Shown: piece by piece, positions 1 to 7,545 of the stretch
Numbering within the stretch: position 1 is the first letter of the stretch
How the letters are laid out: every line of letters starts with the position of its first letter
DNA from: DAOTVS01 sp034436375
GTDB lineage: Bacteria > Chloroflexota > Anaerolineae > SpSt-313
DNA length: 10,333 nucleotides
Assembly (NCBI GenBank): GCA_034436375.1
Contig: DAOTVS010000074.1
Location: forward strand, 1 to 10,333
Direction: 5' to 3'
The notes under the pieces: model-generated
The model's database searches: none
What the model was told of the DNA's origin: nothing
What the model saw: the letters and a program-made list of their open reading frames with translations, nothing else
Made by a program: the position numbers and the translations under genes

Positions 1-842
1 GCGCCGACATCGGCATCGCTATGGGCATCACCGGCACCGATGTGGCCAAGGAGGCCGCCGCCATGATCCTCACCGACGACAACTTTGCCACCATCATCAA
101 CGCCGTCGAAGAGGGCCGCGGCGTCTACGCAGCCGTGAAGCACTTTGTCACCTACCTCTTCACCAGCAACGTTACCGAGGCCGTGCCCTTCATCCTGTTC
201 GTCCTCTCGGGCGGGCGCATCCCCCTGGGGTTGACCGTGCTGCAGGTCATCGCTGTAGACCTGGGCACCGACATCTTCCCCGCCCTGGGTCTGGGGTTGG
301 AGCTGCCCGAGCCGGGGGTGATGGAGCGGCCGCCGCGCCGCCGGACCGAGCACCTGATCGATCGCGCGCTCTTGCTGCGCGCCTGGCTCTGGCTGGGCCT
401 CTGGGGGAGCTTTTTCTCGCTGGCCGCGTTCTTCTACACCTACTGGATCAACGGCTACTGCTGCCGCTTCGCACCCCTGCCGGGGCCGGCTCAGGCCCCT
501 ATGCTCTACGCGCTCGCAACGACCATGACCCTCACCGGCATTGTGGCCACGCAGATCGGCAACGTCTATGCGGTGCGCGCCAACCCTACCTCCACGTTCA
601 AAATCGGCCTCTTCTCCAATCCGGCGGTGAACTTGGGCGTGCTGGCGGAGCTGGCCATCATTATCGCCATCGACTTTTTGCGGCCGCTGCAGTTCGTCTT
701 CGGCACCGAGCCCCTCGGTTGGCGGCAGATCATCTTCCTGCTACCCATCCCCTTCCTGTTCTTCTTTATTGAGGAGGGGCGCAAGTGGGTAGTGCGGCAT
801 CGGCACAGGAATAGGGAGAGCAGGGCGAGCGGAGTGGAGTGA
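1..842 (+). CDS. Cation-transporting P-type ATPase, C-terminal part (5' end outside window)
   Basis: Partial gene; the reading frame is open to the left edge (codons from position 3) and ends in TGA at 840-842. The first residues, ADIGIAMG followed by TGTDVAKEAA, are the end of the P-domain hinge motif of P2-type ATPases, so the actuator domain, phosphorylation site and nucleotide-binding domain lie upstream. What remains is the M5-M10 half. M5 contains SNVTEAVPF and M6 contains VDLGTDIFPA, matching the Na+,K+-ATPase segments SNIPE and IDLGTDMVPA that carry cation-coordinating E and D residues. The protein ends in a basic tail after EEGRKW. It is a diverged paralogue of the complete ATPase at 4083-6914, sharing segments such as SGGRIPL and LPEPG. 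One difference is that the usual Pro before the M5 Glu is Thr here. Cation transport across the cytoplasmic membrane is secure; the transported ion is not. ATG at 21 is an internal Met, not the start. Confidence 0.9.
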   Translation, partial: ADIGIAMGITGTDVAKEAAAMILTDDNFATIINAVEEGRGVYAAVKHFVTYLFTSNVTEAVPFILFVLSGGRIPLGLTVLQVIAVDLGTDIFPALGLGLELPEPGVMERPPRRRTEHLIDRALLLRAWLWLGLWGSFFSLAAFFYTYWINGYCCRFAPLPGPAQAPMLYALATTMTLTGIVATQIGNVYAVRANPTSTFKIGLFSNPAVNLGVLAELAIIIAIDFLRPLQFVFGTEPLGWRQIIFLLPIPFLFFFIEEGRKWVVRHRHRNRESRASGVE

Positions 843-863
843 AAAACGACGGGGGGCTTCTTC

Positions 864-3323
864 CTAGATCCTCTTGCTCCCTGCCAGCGCTCCGGCCCGC
901 CTCCGGCCCAAGGCAGCATAGGCGGCACCCAACCCGAGCACAGCCAGGGAAAAGAGGCTCAGCACAAGGCCGATGCGGTAGCCCGGTGGGTCATAGTGGA
1001 ATTGGATCACATGCTCGCCAGCCGGCACGGACACGCCCCGCCACAGATAGTCCGTCGGGTAGACATGGCCTGGCCGGCCATCGATCGTCACGCTCCAGCC
1101 ATCCTCATAGGCTTCGGTCAGCACGAGAAAACTCGGCCCCGTCGAGCGGCTACGCACTGTCACGCTGTCTGTGCCATACTCCGTAATCGCCAGCTCTGCC
1201 GGGACCGTGAGCGGCCCCGGTAGTGCCCCATTTCCGACCTCCACCAACGCCTCCTGCCGCGGGTCAAACATTGTTGATAGCACGCCCGCCAGTGCCTGGG
1301 CCTCATCTTGGGCGGCACTCAACTGTGTTACTGCAAAGAGGCGCGGCAGGGCATTCCGCACCCGGTAGATGCGCACATCGCCATCGTAGACCAGGTCAAA
1401 ACGGTCTGCCGGCAGATCGCGCCTACAGACGACATACTGTACACCCAGAAGCTCAGTGACGGGCCATTCGGGCTGCCAACGCTGGCGGTGGATATCCTGG
1501 CCGCCCATCTGCTTGTACAGGGCCGAGAGTCTCCTGGGCGCGGGAAGATCGTAGCCGCCGATCTCCGGAATGCCAGTGACCATGCCTGCATTGTATTGGA
1601 AGGCCTGATCAGCGCCCAGCACGCGTACAGGCTGCGTCTGACTGCGGAGAAAGGTCAGCGCAGGCGTATTGGGGTAGAGCCATTGTGCGGGCAACGTAGG
1701 GCAGTAGCCACGCCCAAGGGCAATGAGTTCCCCGGCCGTCAGGGCAAGCAGAGCCGCCAACAGCGCCATACGTGCGAGCCTACGGCGCGCATACAGGTAC
1801 ATACAGGCTGCGGAGAGCAAGGCAACGGGCACGGGCAGCCAGGTGCGCACACGGCTCAATCGGAATACGGAGGTCAACGACGGTAACAGGGGCTGCAGCC
1901 AACTCACCTGCAGACGCCCCTGCCGTAGGAGCAAGACAATCAGATACCATCCTGCGGCCACCGCCGTAAGGCCCAGGGCAGCGCCCCCGACCACGCGAAC
2001 CATTCTGCGCAATTGGGTCTGGTCAAACCTGGCCAAGAGCAGATCATCGGCACCATAGCCAGCCAGGACGGCCAGGGAGAAAGCGACGACCACACGCAGC
2101 CGTTTGTTCAAGATAGCTGAGAATACCGGCAAGTGGTTCACTGCTTCAAAAAGCGGTACGCGGTAAGCCACACCGAAAGCTGTCACCGCCAAGGCAATGA
2201 AGAACAGCCGGCCTTTGCGCCTGGGCCGCATCAGGGCGATAAGGGCCAGAAGCAAGGGCAGCGTACCCACGTAGATGCTCTGCTCAGAATAGTTCTGGTA
2301 CGCTGCGAAGGGCCAGTAATAGTCGTGAGTTGCCGGGTTGCCAAAGGCATCGGGGAAGATCAGGGCAACAGCCGAAGCCAGACTCGGTCCGACTTTTGGA
2401 CTATACCACCAGCTATCCTGCGGCCCAATCGATGATCGGCCTCCTGCCAACATGGTGGCACTCTTTTCCAAGTAAAGGCCGAAAGGCAGGGTCTGAACCG
2501 CCGTAACGCCGATGCCAATGCTCAGGGCCAGCACGATGCCGAGGGCCAGGTAACGGCAATTGTCAAGATGAGTACTTACAAGCTTGTAGGCAGCATAGGC
2601 GGCAATGACGACCAGGACGTGGAAATAGCTCTCGTAGTGGCCCGGTAGTCCGGCCAGGGCTATGAAGATTGCCAGCAACACCAGCCACAGTTGCACCCGC
2701 CTGGAGGCGAATACCCGCTGCAACGCCCATAGGGCTGCGGGCAGCCACAGAAAGACATCAGGGATCGGGTAGCCCTGCCACACAACCATGGGGCCACAGA
2801 AAGCATAGGCTAACCCCGCTAACAGAGAGGCCCCCCTACTGCACCCGAGGGAGCGCAGGAGGAGGGTCGTAAACAGCGCTGCCAGGTAGAGGCGTATGGC
2901 CGCCGCCCAGGCGAAGAATGTGCTCGCTGGCAGCCAGTAACTCAACCAATTCAATGGGTAGAACATAGACGATTGGCCATCTGCGAGGTAGGGCTGGCCA
3001 CCAAAGATGAACGGGTTCCACAGCGGGAGATGCCCCGTGCGGTGCAGAGTTTCTGCAGCAAAATAGCGCATCGGATAGAACAAATAGTAGAGATCCGAAG
3101 TCAAGCCATTCGCTGGCATCTGATATTCTGCCGGAGCGGAAGCACTCCAGAGAGAGTCGCCAAAGGCCAGGTCTGCCGGCAGAAATGCGCCTTGGCCGGC
3201 GAGAGCAGGCCCCAGGAAGAAGAGCAAGAGAGGAACCATGACCACGGTCACGAGCAGCAAATCGTTTCGCCGGATAGCCTGCACAAGCCGTGGAGACCCT
3301 GCTACTGGGGCAGATGACTGCAT
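864..3323 (-). CDS. YfhO-like polytopic membrane protein (GT-C-like fold)
   Basis: An 819-residue membrane protein. Residues ~20-42 form the first transmembrane helix. They are followed by a large extracytoplasmic loop with SDLYYLFYP (76-84) and HLPLWNPFIFGGQP (98-111), the signature region of YfhO-family proteins, then a long series of hydrophobic helices. A soluble extracytoplasmic C-terminal part ends in EDGWSVTIDG and VPAGEHVIQFHYDPPGY before a last helix and a basic tail (GRRRAG). Length and architecture fit the family. YfhO of Bacillus is implicated in glycosylation of lipoteichoic acid; family members resemble lipid-linked-sugar-dependent glycosyltransferases, so a role in cell-envelope glycosylation is inferred and the acceptor is unknown. 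The frame is open upstream to 3722, but that extension is hydrophilic, lacks family similarity and overlaps the divergent gene. ATG at 3323 has an AAAGGAA element upstream and a TATAAT box about 50 bp upstream. Convergent with the upstream ATPase (21-bp gap). Confidence 0.85.
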   Translation of the reverse strand: MQSSAPVAGSPRLVQAIRRNDLLLVTVVMVPLLLFFLGPALAGQGAFLPADLAFGDSLWSASAPAEYQMPANGLTSDLYYLFYPMRYFAAETLHRTGHLPLWNPFIFGGQPYLADGQSSMFYPLNWLSYWLPASTFFAWAAAIRLYLAALFTTLLLRSLGCSRGASLLAGLAYAFCGPMVVWQGYPIPDVFLWLPAALWALQRVFASRRVQLWLVLLAIFIALAGLPGHYESYFHVLVVIAAYAAYKLVSTHLDNCRYLALGIVLALSIGIGVTAVQTLPFGLYLEKSATMLAGGRSSIGPQDSWWYSPKVGPSLASAVALIFPDAFGNPATHDYYWPFAAYQNYSEQSIYVGTLPLLLALIALMRPRRKGRLFFIALAVTAFGVAYRVPLFEAVNHLPVFSAILNKRLRVVVAFSLAVLAGYGADDLLLARFDQTQLRRMVRVVGGAALGLTAVAAGWYLIVLLLRQGRLQVSWLQPLLPSLTSVFRLSRVRTWLPVPVALLSAACMYLYARRRLARMALLAALLALTAGELIALGRGYCPTLPAQWLYPNTPALTFLRSQTQPVRVLGADQAFQYNAGMVTGIPEIGGYDLPAPRRLSALYKQMGGQDIHRQRWQPEWPVTELLGVQYVVCRRDLPADRFDLVYDGDVRIYRVRNALPRLFAVTQLSAAQDEAQALAGVLSTMFDPRQEALVEVGNGALPGPLTVPAELAITEYGTDSVTVRSRSTGPSFLVLTEAYEDGWSVTIDGRPGHVYPTDYLWRGVSVPAGEHVIQFHYDPPGYRIGLVLSLFSLAVLGLGAAYAALGRRRAGALAGSKRI

Positions 3324-3374
3324 GCGCCTTGGGGTTCCTTTCCCTATGGATGAGCCAGCGAACTGGCACGGAGC

Positions 3375-3403
3375 ATTATACGGCATACCTCGCAGAGTCG
3401 GAA
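3375..3403 (-). promoter_or_regulatory. Predicted promoter of the YfhO-like gene
   Basis: On the minus strand an exact TATAAT (plus-strand ATTATA, 3375-3380) is preceded after 17 bp by a weak -35 element, TTCCGA (plus-strand 3398-3403). Transcription would begin near 3368 and leave a leader of about 45 nt before the ATG at 3323. This supports the shorter start for the membrane protein. The -35 match is poor, so confidence rests on the -10 box and its position. Confidence 0.5.
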
Positions 3404-3466
3404 AACAGCAGGGCATGCCGCTGGCACGCATTTTGCGACAAGGCGCCACTATATAGCCGGGACGAT

Positions 3467-3475
3467 GAGAAGGGG
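3467..3475 (+). promoter_or_regulatory. Ribosome binding site deciding the channel-like gene start
   Basis: GAGAAGGGG sits seven bases upstream of ATG 3483. The alternative in-frame ATG at 3465 lies just before and overlaps this site and has no good site of its own, so 3483 is preferred. Confidence 0.6.
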
Positions 3476-3482
3476 CGGCGCC

Positions 3483-4055
3483 ATGTCGGACGAGGAACGG
3501 GAAGCGCTGGTCGCGCGCATCAGAGACCGGGCACAGATACCCTTGGCGATCCTGGCCCTGGTCTGGGTGGCGGTGATCGCCCTTGAGGTCAGCGAAGCAC
3601 TGCCCCCCACCCTGGGCGTCATCGTGCGCGACCTCGACATCGCCATCTGGCTCATTTTCCTCGGTGAGTTCTTGGTCGAGTTCATCATCGCCCCCCACAA
3701 ATGGCGCTACCTGCGCACCCACTGGATCACTGCCGTCTCGGTCCTCGTGCCCTTTTTGCGCGTGGTGCGCATTGTGGTGGTCCTGTGGGCCCTGCGCTCC
3801 CTCTGGTTGGCCAGTATCTTCCTGGGGGCGAGCCGGGCTGCCCGCCGCACCGGCTCTGTGCTGCGGAGGCGCGGCTTCCAGTACGTCCTGATCATCCTCC
3901 TCATCGCTCTGTTTGCCGGTGCGGCGGGGGTCTACTTCCTGGAAAGGGATGACCCGCAGAGCCAGCTAAGGACCTATCCGGCAGCACTGTGGTGGGCTGC
4001 TGCCCTGCTGAGTGCCAGCAATTTCTTGACAACGCGCGCCGTTAGCCTAGAATAG
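3483..4055 (+). CDS. Truncated voltage-gated-channel-like ion transporter (lacks canonical filter and S6)
   Basis: A 190-residue membrane protein with the layout of the six-helix Ion_trans family: S1 ~18-38, S2 ~50-70, S3 ~80-90, an S4-like helix with spaced arginines (R93, R96, R105), a basic linker (RAARRTGSVLRRR, 118-130), S5 ~134-153, and a pore helix at 167-176 (AALWWAAALL). A potassium channel would continue with TTVGYGD, but here SASNFLTTRAVSLE is followed by TAG, so the canonical filter and the whole S6 gate are missing. Removing the two bases TA at 4053-4054 would continue as EGRLV, like the conserved (P/E)GR after channel filters, and then hit TGA; this suggests a decayed or rearranged gene. 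The start at 3483 is set by GAGAAGGGG (3467-3475) seven bases upstream; an ATG at 3465 overlaps that site. It lies 27 bp before the P-type ATPase, probably in the same transcript. Probably not a working channel alone. Confidence 0.7.
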   Translation: MSDEEREALVARIRDRAQIPLAILALVWVAVIALEVSEALPPTLGVIVRDLDIAIWLIFLGEFLVEFIIAPHKWRYLRTHWITAVSVLVPFLRVVRIVVVLWALRSLWLASIFLGASRAARRTGSVLRRRGFQYVLIILLIALFAGAAGVYFLERDDPQSQLRTYPAALWWAAALLSASNFLTTRAVSLE

Positions 4056-4082
4056 GCCGACTGGTTTGACAAGAGGAACGGT

Positions 4083-6914
4083 ATGCCAAGACTTGAAACC
4101 CTGACATCCAACGAGGTATACACTGCGCTCGAAAGCTCTCCTGAGGGTCTTACTTCCGAACAAGCCGCCGAACGGTTGGAACACTATGGTCCCAACGTGC
4201 TTCGCGAAGCCAAAAAGACCCCCCTCATCGTCCGCTTTCTGGCAAACTTTACCCATCTCATGGCCATCCTGCTGTGGGTAGCCAGCATTATGGCCTTTGT
4301 AGCGCAGATGCCGCAATTGGGCATTGCGGTGATTGCCGTTATCGTCATCAACGCGGTCTTTAGCTTCTGGCAAGAGTTCCGGGCCGAGCGGGCTACGGAA
4401 GAACTGATGAAGCTATTGCCGCGCTATGCGCGTGTGGTCCGTGGCGGTGAGGAGCAGCGCATCCTGGCCAGCGACCTGGTGCCGGGCGATGTGATTATCC
4501 TCGCCGAGGGCGACCATATCTCCGCCGATGCGCGCGTCGTGGAAGAGTTCGAGCTGCGCACCGACAACTCGACCCTCACCGGCGAATCGGTGCCCGTGCG
4601 GCGGACGGCCGAGCCCATGCTGCAGACGGACCTGAGCCAGACCGAGATCACCAACTTTGTCTTCGCGGGCACAACGGTCGCTACCGGCACCGGGCGCGCC
4701 GTGGTCTTTTCCACGGGCATGAACACGGAGTTCGGCCGCATCGCTGATCTCACACAAAGCATCCACGAAGAGGCCAGCCCGATGCAGGTGGAAGTGGCTC
4801 GCGTGGTGCAATGGGTCACCATCTCGGCCGTTGCCCTGGGTGTGATCTTTTTCGTCCTGGCGACGGCGGTGGCCAGCATGCGGCTGGTTGAGGCCTTTAT
4901 CTTTGGCGTGGGCATTATTGTGGCCTTTGTGCCCGAGGGCCTCCTGCCGACCGTGACCCTGGCCCTGGCGATGGGTGTGCAGCGCATGGCCAAGCGCCAT
5001 GCGCTGGTGAAAAAGCTCTCCGCGGTAGAGACCCTGGGCTGCACCACTGTCATCTGCACCGACAAGACGGGCACCCTTACTCAGAACGAAATGACGGTGC
5101 GCAAGCTCTGGGTTGGCGGCAAGGAGCTGGAAGTCACGGGCTATGGCTATGAGCCTAAAGGGCAGATCGAGGACAACGGCACCCTGGTGGCGCCCGGCAG
5201 CAATGCTGATGTCTCGACGCTCTTGAGGGCCGCCGCCCTCTGCAACAATGCGCGTGTGGCGCCTCCTAATGGTGAGCACAAGCGCTGGACCATCCTGGGC
5301 GATCCGACCGAGGCTGCTCTCCTGGTCGCCGCTGCCAAGTACGGCCTGCAGGCCGAGCAGTTGGCGGCAGCCGAGCCTCGCCAACGCGAGATGCCCTTCG
5401 AATCGCGCCGTAAGCGGATGAGCACCATCCATCTGCGCCAAGACGGGCAGATGGTCGCCTATGTCAAGGGCGCCCCCAACGAGGTGCTCTCGCTCTGCAC
5501 GCATATCCAGCGCCAGGGGCAGGTGCAGTCGCTCGATGCCACAACTCGAGAAGCCATCGTGGCCGCCAATGACTCGTACGCCCGCCAGGCGCTGCGCGTG
5601 CTGGCCGTCGCCTATCGCACTGTTGACAAGTGCGAGTACCCCGACTGTACCTGCGAGACCGTCGAGGACCAATTGACCTTTGTCGGCCTGGTGGCCATGA
5701 TGGACCCGCCGCGCCCCGAAGTGGCCCGCGCGGTCGAGCTGTGCCATCAGGCGCACGTGCGCATCATCATGATCACCGGCGACTATGGCCTGACGGCCCA
5801 GTCGATCGCCCAGCGCGTGGGCATCTTCCGCAGCGGCCCGGGACGCGTCGTCACCGGCGTTCAGCTCGAGCAGATGCCCCACGAGGACCTGCTGCACATC
5901 CTCAAGTCTGGCGAGGACCTGATTTTCGCCCGCGTCTCGCCCGAGCACAAGCTGCGGGTCGTCTCGGCGCTCAAGGAACTGGACGAGATCGTGGCTGTGA
6001 CCGGCGATGGTGTGAACGACGCCCCTGCCCTCAAGCGCGCCGATATCGGCGTGGCCATGGGGCTTTCGGGCACCGATGTAGCCAAAGAAGCGGCCGATAT
6101 GATCCTGACGGACGACAATTTCGCCTCAATCGTGAACGCTATCGAGGAGGGCCGCGCCGTCTATGCCAACATCAAAAAGTTCACGACCTATATCTTTGCC
6201 AGCAACATGCCAGAGGCGGTGCCCTTTATCGCCTTTGTCTTTAGCGGCGGGCGCATCCCGCTGCCGCTGACTGTGATGCAGATCCTGGCCGTAGACCTGG
6301 GCACCGACATGGTGCCGGCCCTGGGTCTGGGCGCCGACCTGCCCGAGCCGGGCCTCATGGATGGCCCGCCGCGCAGCCGCAAGGCCCATCTCATCGACCT
6401 GCCGCTCTTGGCCCGGGCCTATCTGTGGCTGGGTATGATCGAAGGCATCTTTTCCATGATTGCCTTTTACTGGATCTACTGGACGCGCGGCTTTGCCGGC
6501 GTCATCGCGCCGCTGCCGGGCTATGCACAGGCTGGCGTGCTCTATCTGACGGGGACAACAGCGACACTGTCATCGATCATCTGTGAGCAGATTGGTAATG
6601 TCTTCGCCTGCCGGTCGCAGCGAGCCTCCATCTTTCAGATGGGCTTTTTGTCGAACCGACTGATCTTGCTGGGCATTGCGACAGAGCTAACCCTCATTAT
6701 GGCTATCAACTACCTGCGGCCGCTTCAGGCTGTGTTCGGCACAGCGCCGCTCAGGCTGGCTGACTGGGCGTTTCTGTTCACCATCACACCGACCCTCCTT
6801 CTTCTGGAGGAAGGCAGGAAGTGGATTGTGCGTCGCAGATCGCAAAAGGAAGAGGGCCAAAGAAAGGTGGGGAGACAGCAATGCGATTTGTCATCGTCGG
6901 CTGCGGGCGAGTAG
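4083..6914 (+). CDS. Cation-transporting P-type ATPase, Na+,K+/Ca2+-ATPase-like (P2 type)
   Basis: A complete 943-residue ion pump that couples ATP hydrolysis to cation movement across the cytoplasmic membrane. Domains in order: cation ATPase N-terminal domain (~5-60); M1-M2 (~55-95); actuator domain with TGES at 166-169; M3-M4 with VPEGLLPTVTLALAMG (283-298); phosphorylation site CTDKTGTLTQNEMTV with acceptor D327; nucleotide-binding domain with KGAPNE (462-467); MITGD (563-567) and GDGVNDAP (641-648) of the P domain; M5 SNMPE (707-711); M6 VDLGTDMVPA (737-746) with D738 and D742; then M7-M10 and a basic tail. The PEGLL, SNMPE and DLGTDMVPA segments are closer to the Na+,K+-ATPase alpha subunit than to heavy-metal or Kdp pumps, so Na+, K+ or Ca2+ are the candidate ions. 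The start has AGAGGA five bases upstream. An unusual Cys cluster, CEYPDCTC, lies at 517-524. The end overlaps the next gene by 34 bp. No beta subunit is visible. Confidence 0.95.
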   Translation: MPRLETLTSNEVYTALESSPEGLTSEQAAERLEHYGPNVLREAKKTPLIVRFLANFTHLMAILLWVASIMAFVAQMPQLGIAVIAVIVINAVFSFWQEFRAERATEELMKLLPRYARVVRGGEEQRILASDLVPGDVIILAEGDHISADARVVEEFELRTDNSTLTGESVPVRRTAEPMLQTDLSQTEITNFVFAGTTVATGTGRAVVFSTGMNTEFGRIADLTQSIHEEASPMQVEVARVVQWVTISAVALGVIFFVLATAVASMRLVEAFIFGVGIIVAFVPEGLLPTVTLALAMGVQRMAKRHALVKKLSAVETLGCTTVICTDKTGTLTQNEMTVRKLWVGGKELEVTGYGYEPKGQIEDNGTLVAPGSNADVSTLLRAAALCNNARVAPPNGEHKRWTILGDPTEAALLVAAAKYGLQAEQLAAAEPRQREMPFESRRKRMSTIHLRQDGQMVAYVKGAPNEVLSLCTHIQRQGQVQSLDATTREAIVAANDSYARQALRVLAVAYRTVDKCEYPDCTCETVEDQLTFVGLVAMMDPPRPEVARAVELCHQAHVRIIMITGDYGLTAQSIAQRVGIFRSGPGRVVTGVQLEQMPHEDLLHILKSGEDLIFARVSPEHKLRVVSALKELDEIVAVTGDGVNDAPALKRADIGVAMGLSGTDVAKEAADMILTDDNFASIVNAIEEGRAVYANIKKFTTYIFASNMPEAVPFIAFVFSGGRIPLPLTVMQILAVDLGTDMVPALGLGADLPEPGLMDGPPRSRKAHLIDLPLLARAYLWLGMIEGIFSMIAFYWIYWTRGFAGVIAPLPGYAQAGVLYLTGTTATLSSIICEQIGNVFACRSQRASIFQMGFLSNRLILLGIATELTLIMAINYLRPLQAVFGTAPLRLADWAFLFTITPTLLLLEEGRKWIVRRRSQKEEGQRKVGRQQCDLSSSAAGE

Positions 6915-7531
6915 GCGCCCAACTGGCCAACCGATTGTCTCTGCAGGGACATGATGTTGCTGTTGTTGACCGCGACCCGGCGGCTTTTGCGGGCCTGAGC
7001 CCGACCTATCGCGGCAAAAAGATCGAAGGCGTGGGGTTCGACCGCGATGTCTTGATCGCGGCGGGCATCGAGCGTGCCGATGGCTTCGCCTCGGTCACCA
7101 GCGGTGACAACACCAACATCGTATCGGCGCGCATTGCGCGGCATGTGTTCCGTGTGCCCAAGGTTGTGACGCGCATCTACGACCCCCGGCGGGCCGAAAT
7201 CTACAAGCGTCTGGGCATCCAGACTATCTCACCGACCGAGTGGGGGGCTACCCGCATCGCCGAGCTGCTCTGTCACTCTGGGATGGCGGTGCTCATGACG
7301 ATGGGCAGCGGCGAAGTCAACCTGGTCGAGGTCGAGGTCACATCCTACCTGGCCGGCCACAAGGTGAATGATCTGGTCATGCCCGGCGAATCCAACGTGG
7401 TGTCGCTGGTGCGCGGCGGCCGGGCGACAGTGCCGACACTGGGAACCACCCTGCAGATGGGGGATGTCTTGCAAGTCTCCATCCAGGCGACGGCCATGGG
7501 CCGCCTGGCGGAGATGCTGCGCCTGGCGTAA
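6881..7531 (+). CDS. TrkA/RCK-family NAD-binding K+ transport regulator (first of pair)
   Basis: A 216-residue cytoplasmic protein with one RCK module. The N-terminal Rossmann fold starts MRFVIVGCGRVG (GxGxxG at 7-12) with acidic D30 at the end of the second strand, expected to bind the ribose of NAD(H) or an adenine nucleotide. The C-terminal ~145-205 region (VNLVEVEV to MGDVLQVSI) fits a TrkA-C/RCK_C domain. Such proteins form rings on the cytoplasmic face of Trk/Ktr K+ transporters or K+ channels and gate them in response to nucleotides. The ATG at 6881 follows GGGGAG by six bases and lies inside the end of the ATPase gene (34-bp overlap), which points to translational coupling. An in-frame ATG at 6821 would add 20 residues before the Rossmann strand and is rejected. 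No TrkH or KtrB gene is nearby. The product could be called TrkA or KtrA; subfamily uncertain. Confidence 0.9.
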   Translation: MRFVIVGCGRVGAQLANRLSLQGHDVAVVDRDPAAFAGLSPTYRGKKIEGVGFDRDVLIAAGIERADGFASVTSGDNTNIVSARIARHVFRVPKVVTRIYDPRRAEIYKRLGIQTISPTEWGATRIAELLCHSGMAVLMTMGSGEVNLVEVEVTSYLAGHKVNDLVMPGESNVVSLVRGGRATVPTLGTTLQMGDVLQVSIQATAMGRLAEMLRLA

Positions 7532-7545
7532 CGGAGGTAGGGGGA

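Noticed and set aside
3433..3455. TTGCGA and TATATA as a plus-strand promoter for the channel-ATPase operon
   Set aside because: The two elements are only 11 bp apart, too close for a sigma-70-type promoter, and no better pair was found.
3324..3722. 133-residue N-terminal extension of the YfhO-like protein on the minus strand
   Set aside because: It is hydrophilic, unlike the family, overlaps the channel-like gene, and lies upstream of a good promoter and ribosome site for ATG 3323.
4413..5948. 511-residue open frame antisense to the P-type ATPase
   Set aside because: It is His/Asp/Gly/Ala-rich with no domain and mirrors the codon bias of the highly conserved ATPase gene on the other strand; a shadow of GC-rich coding sequence.
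6725..7144. 139-residue minus-strand open frame over the ATPase/RCK junction
   Set aside because: No recognisable domain; both overlapping plus-strand genes are conserved families with intact motifs.
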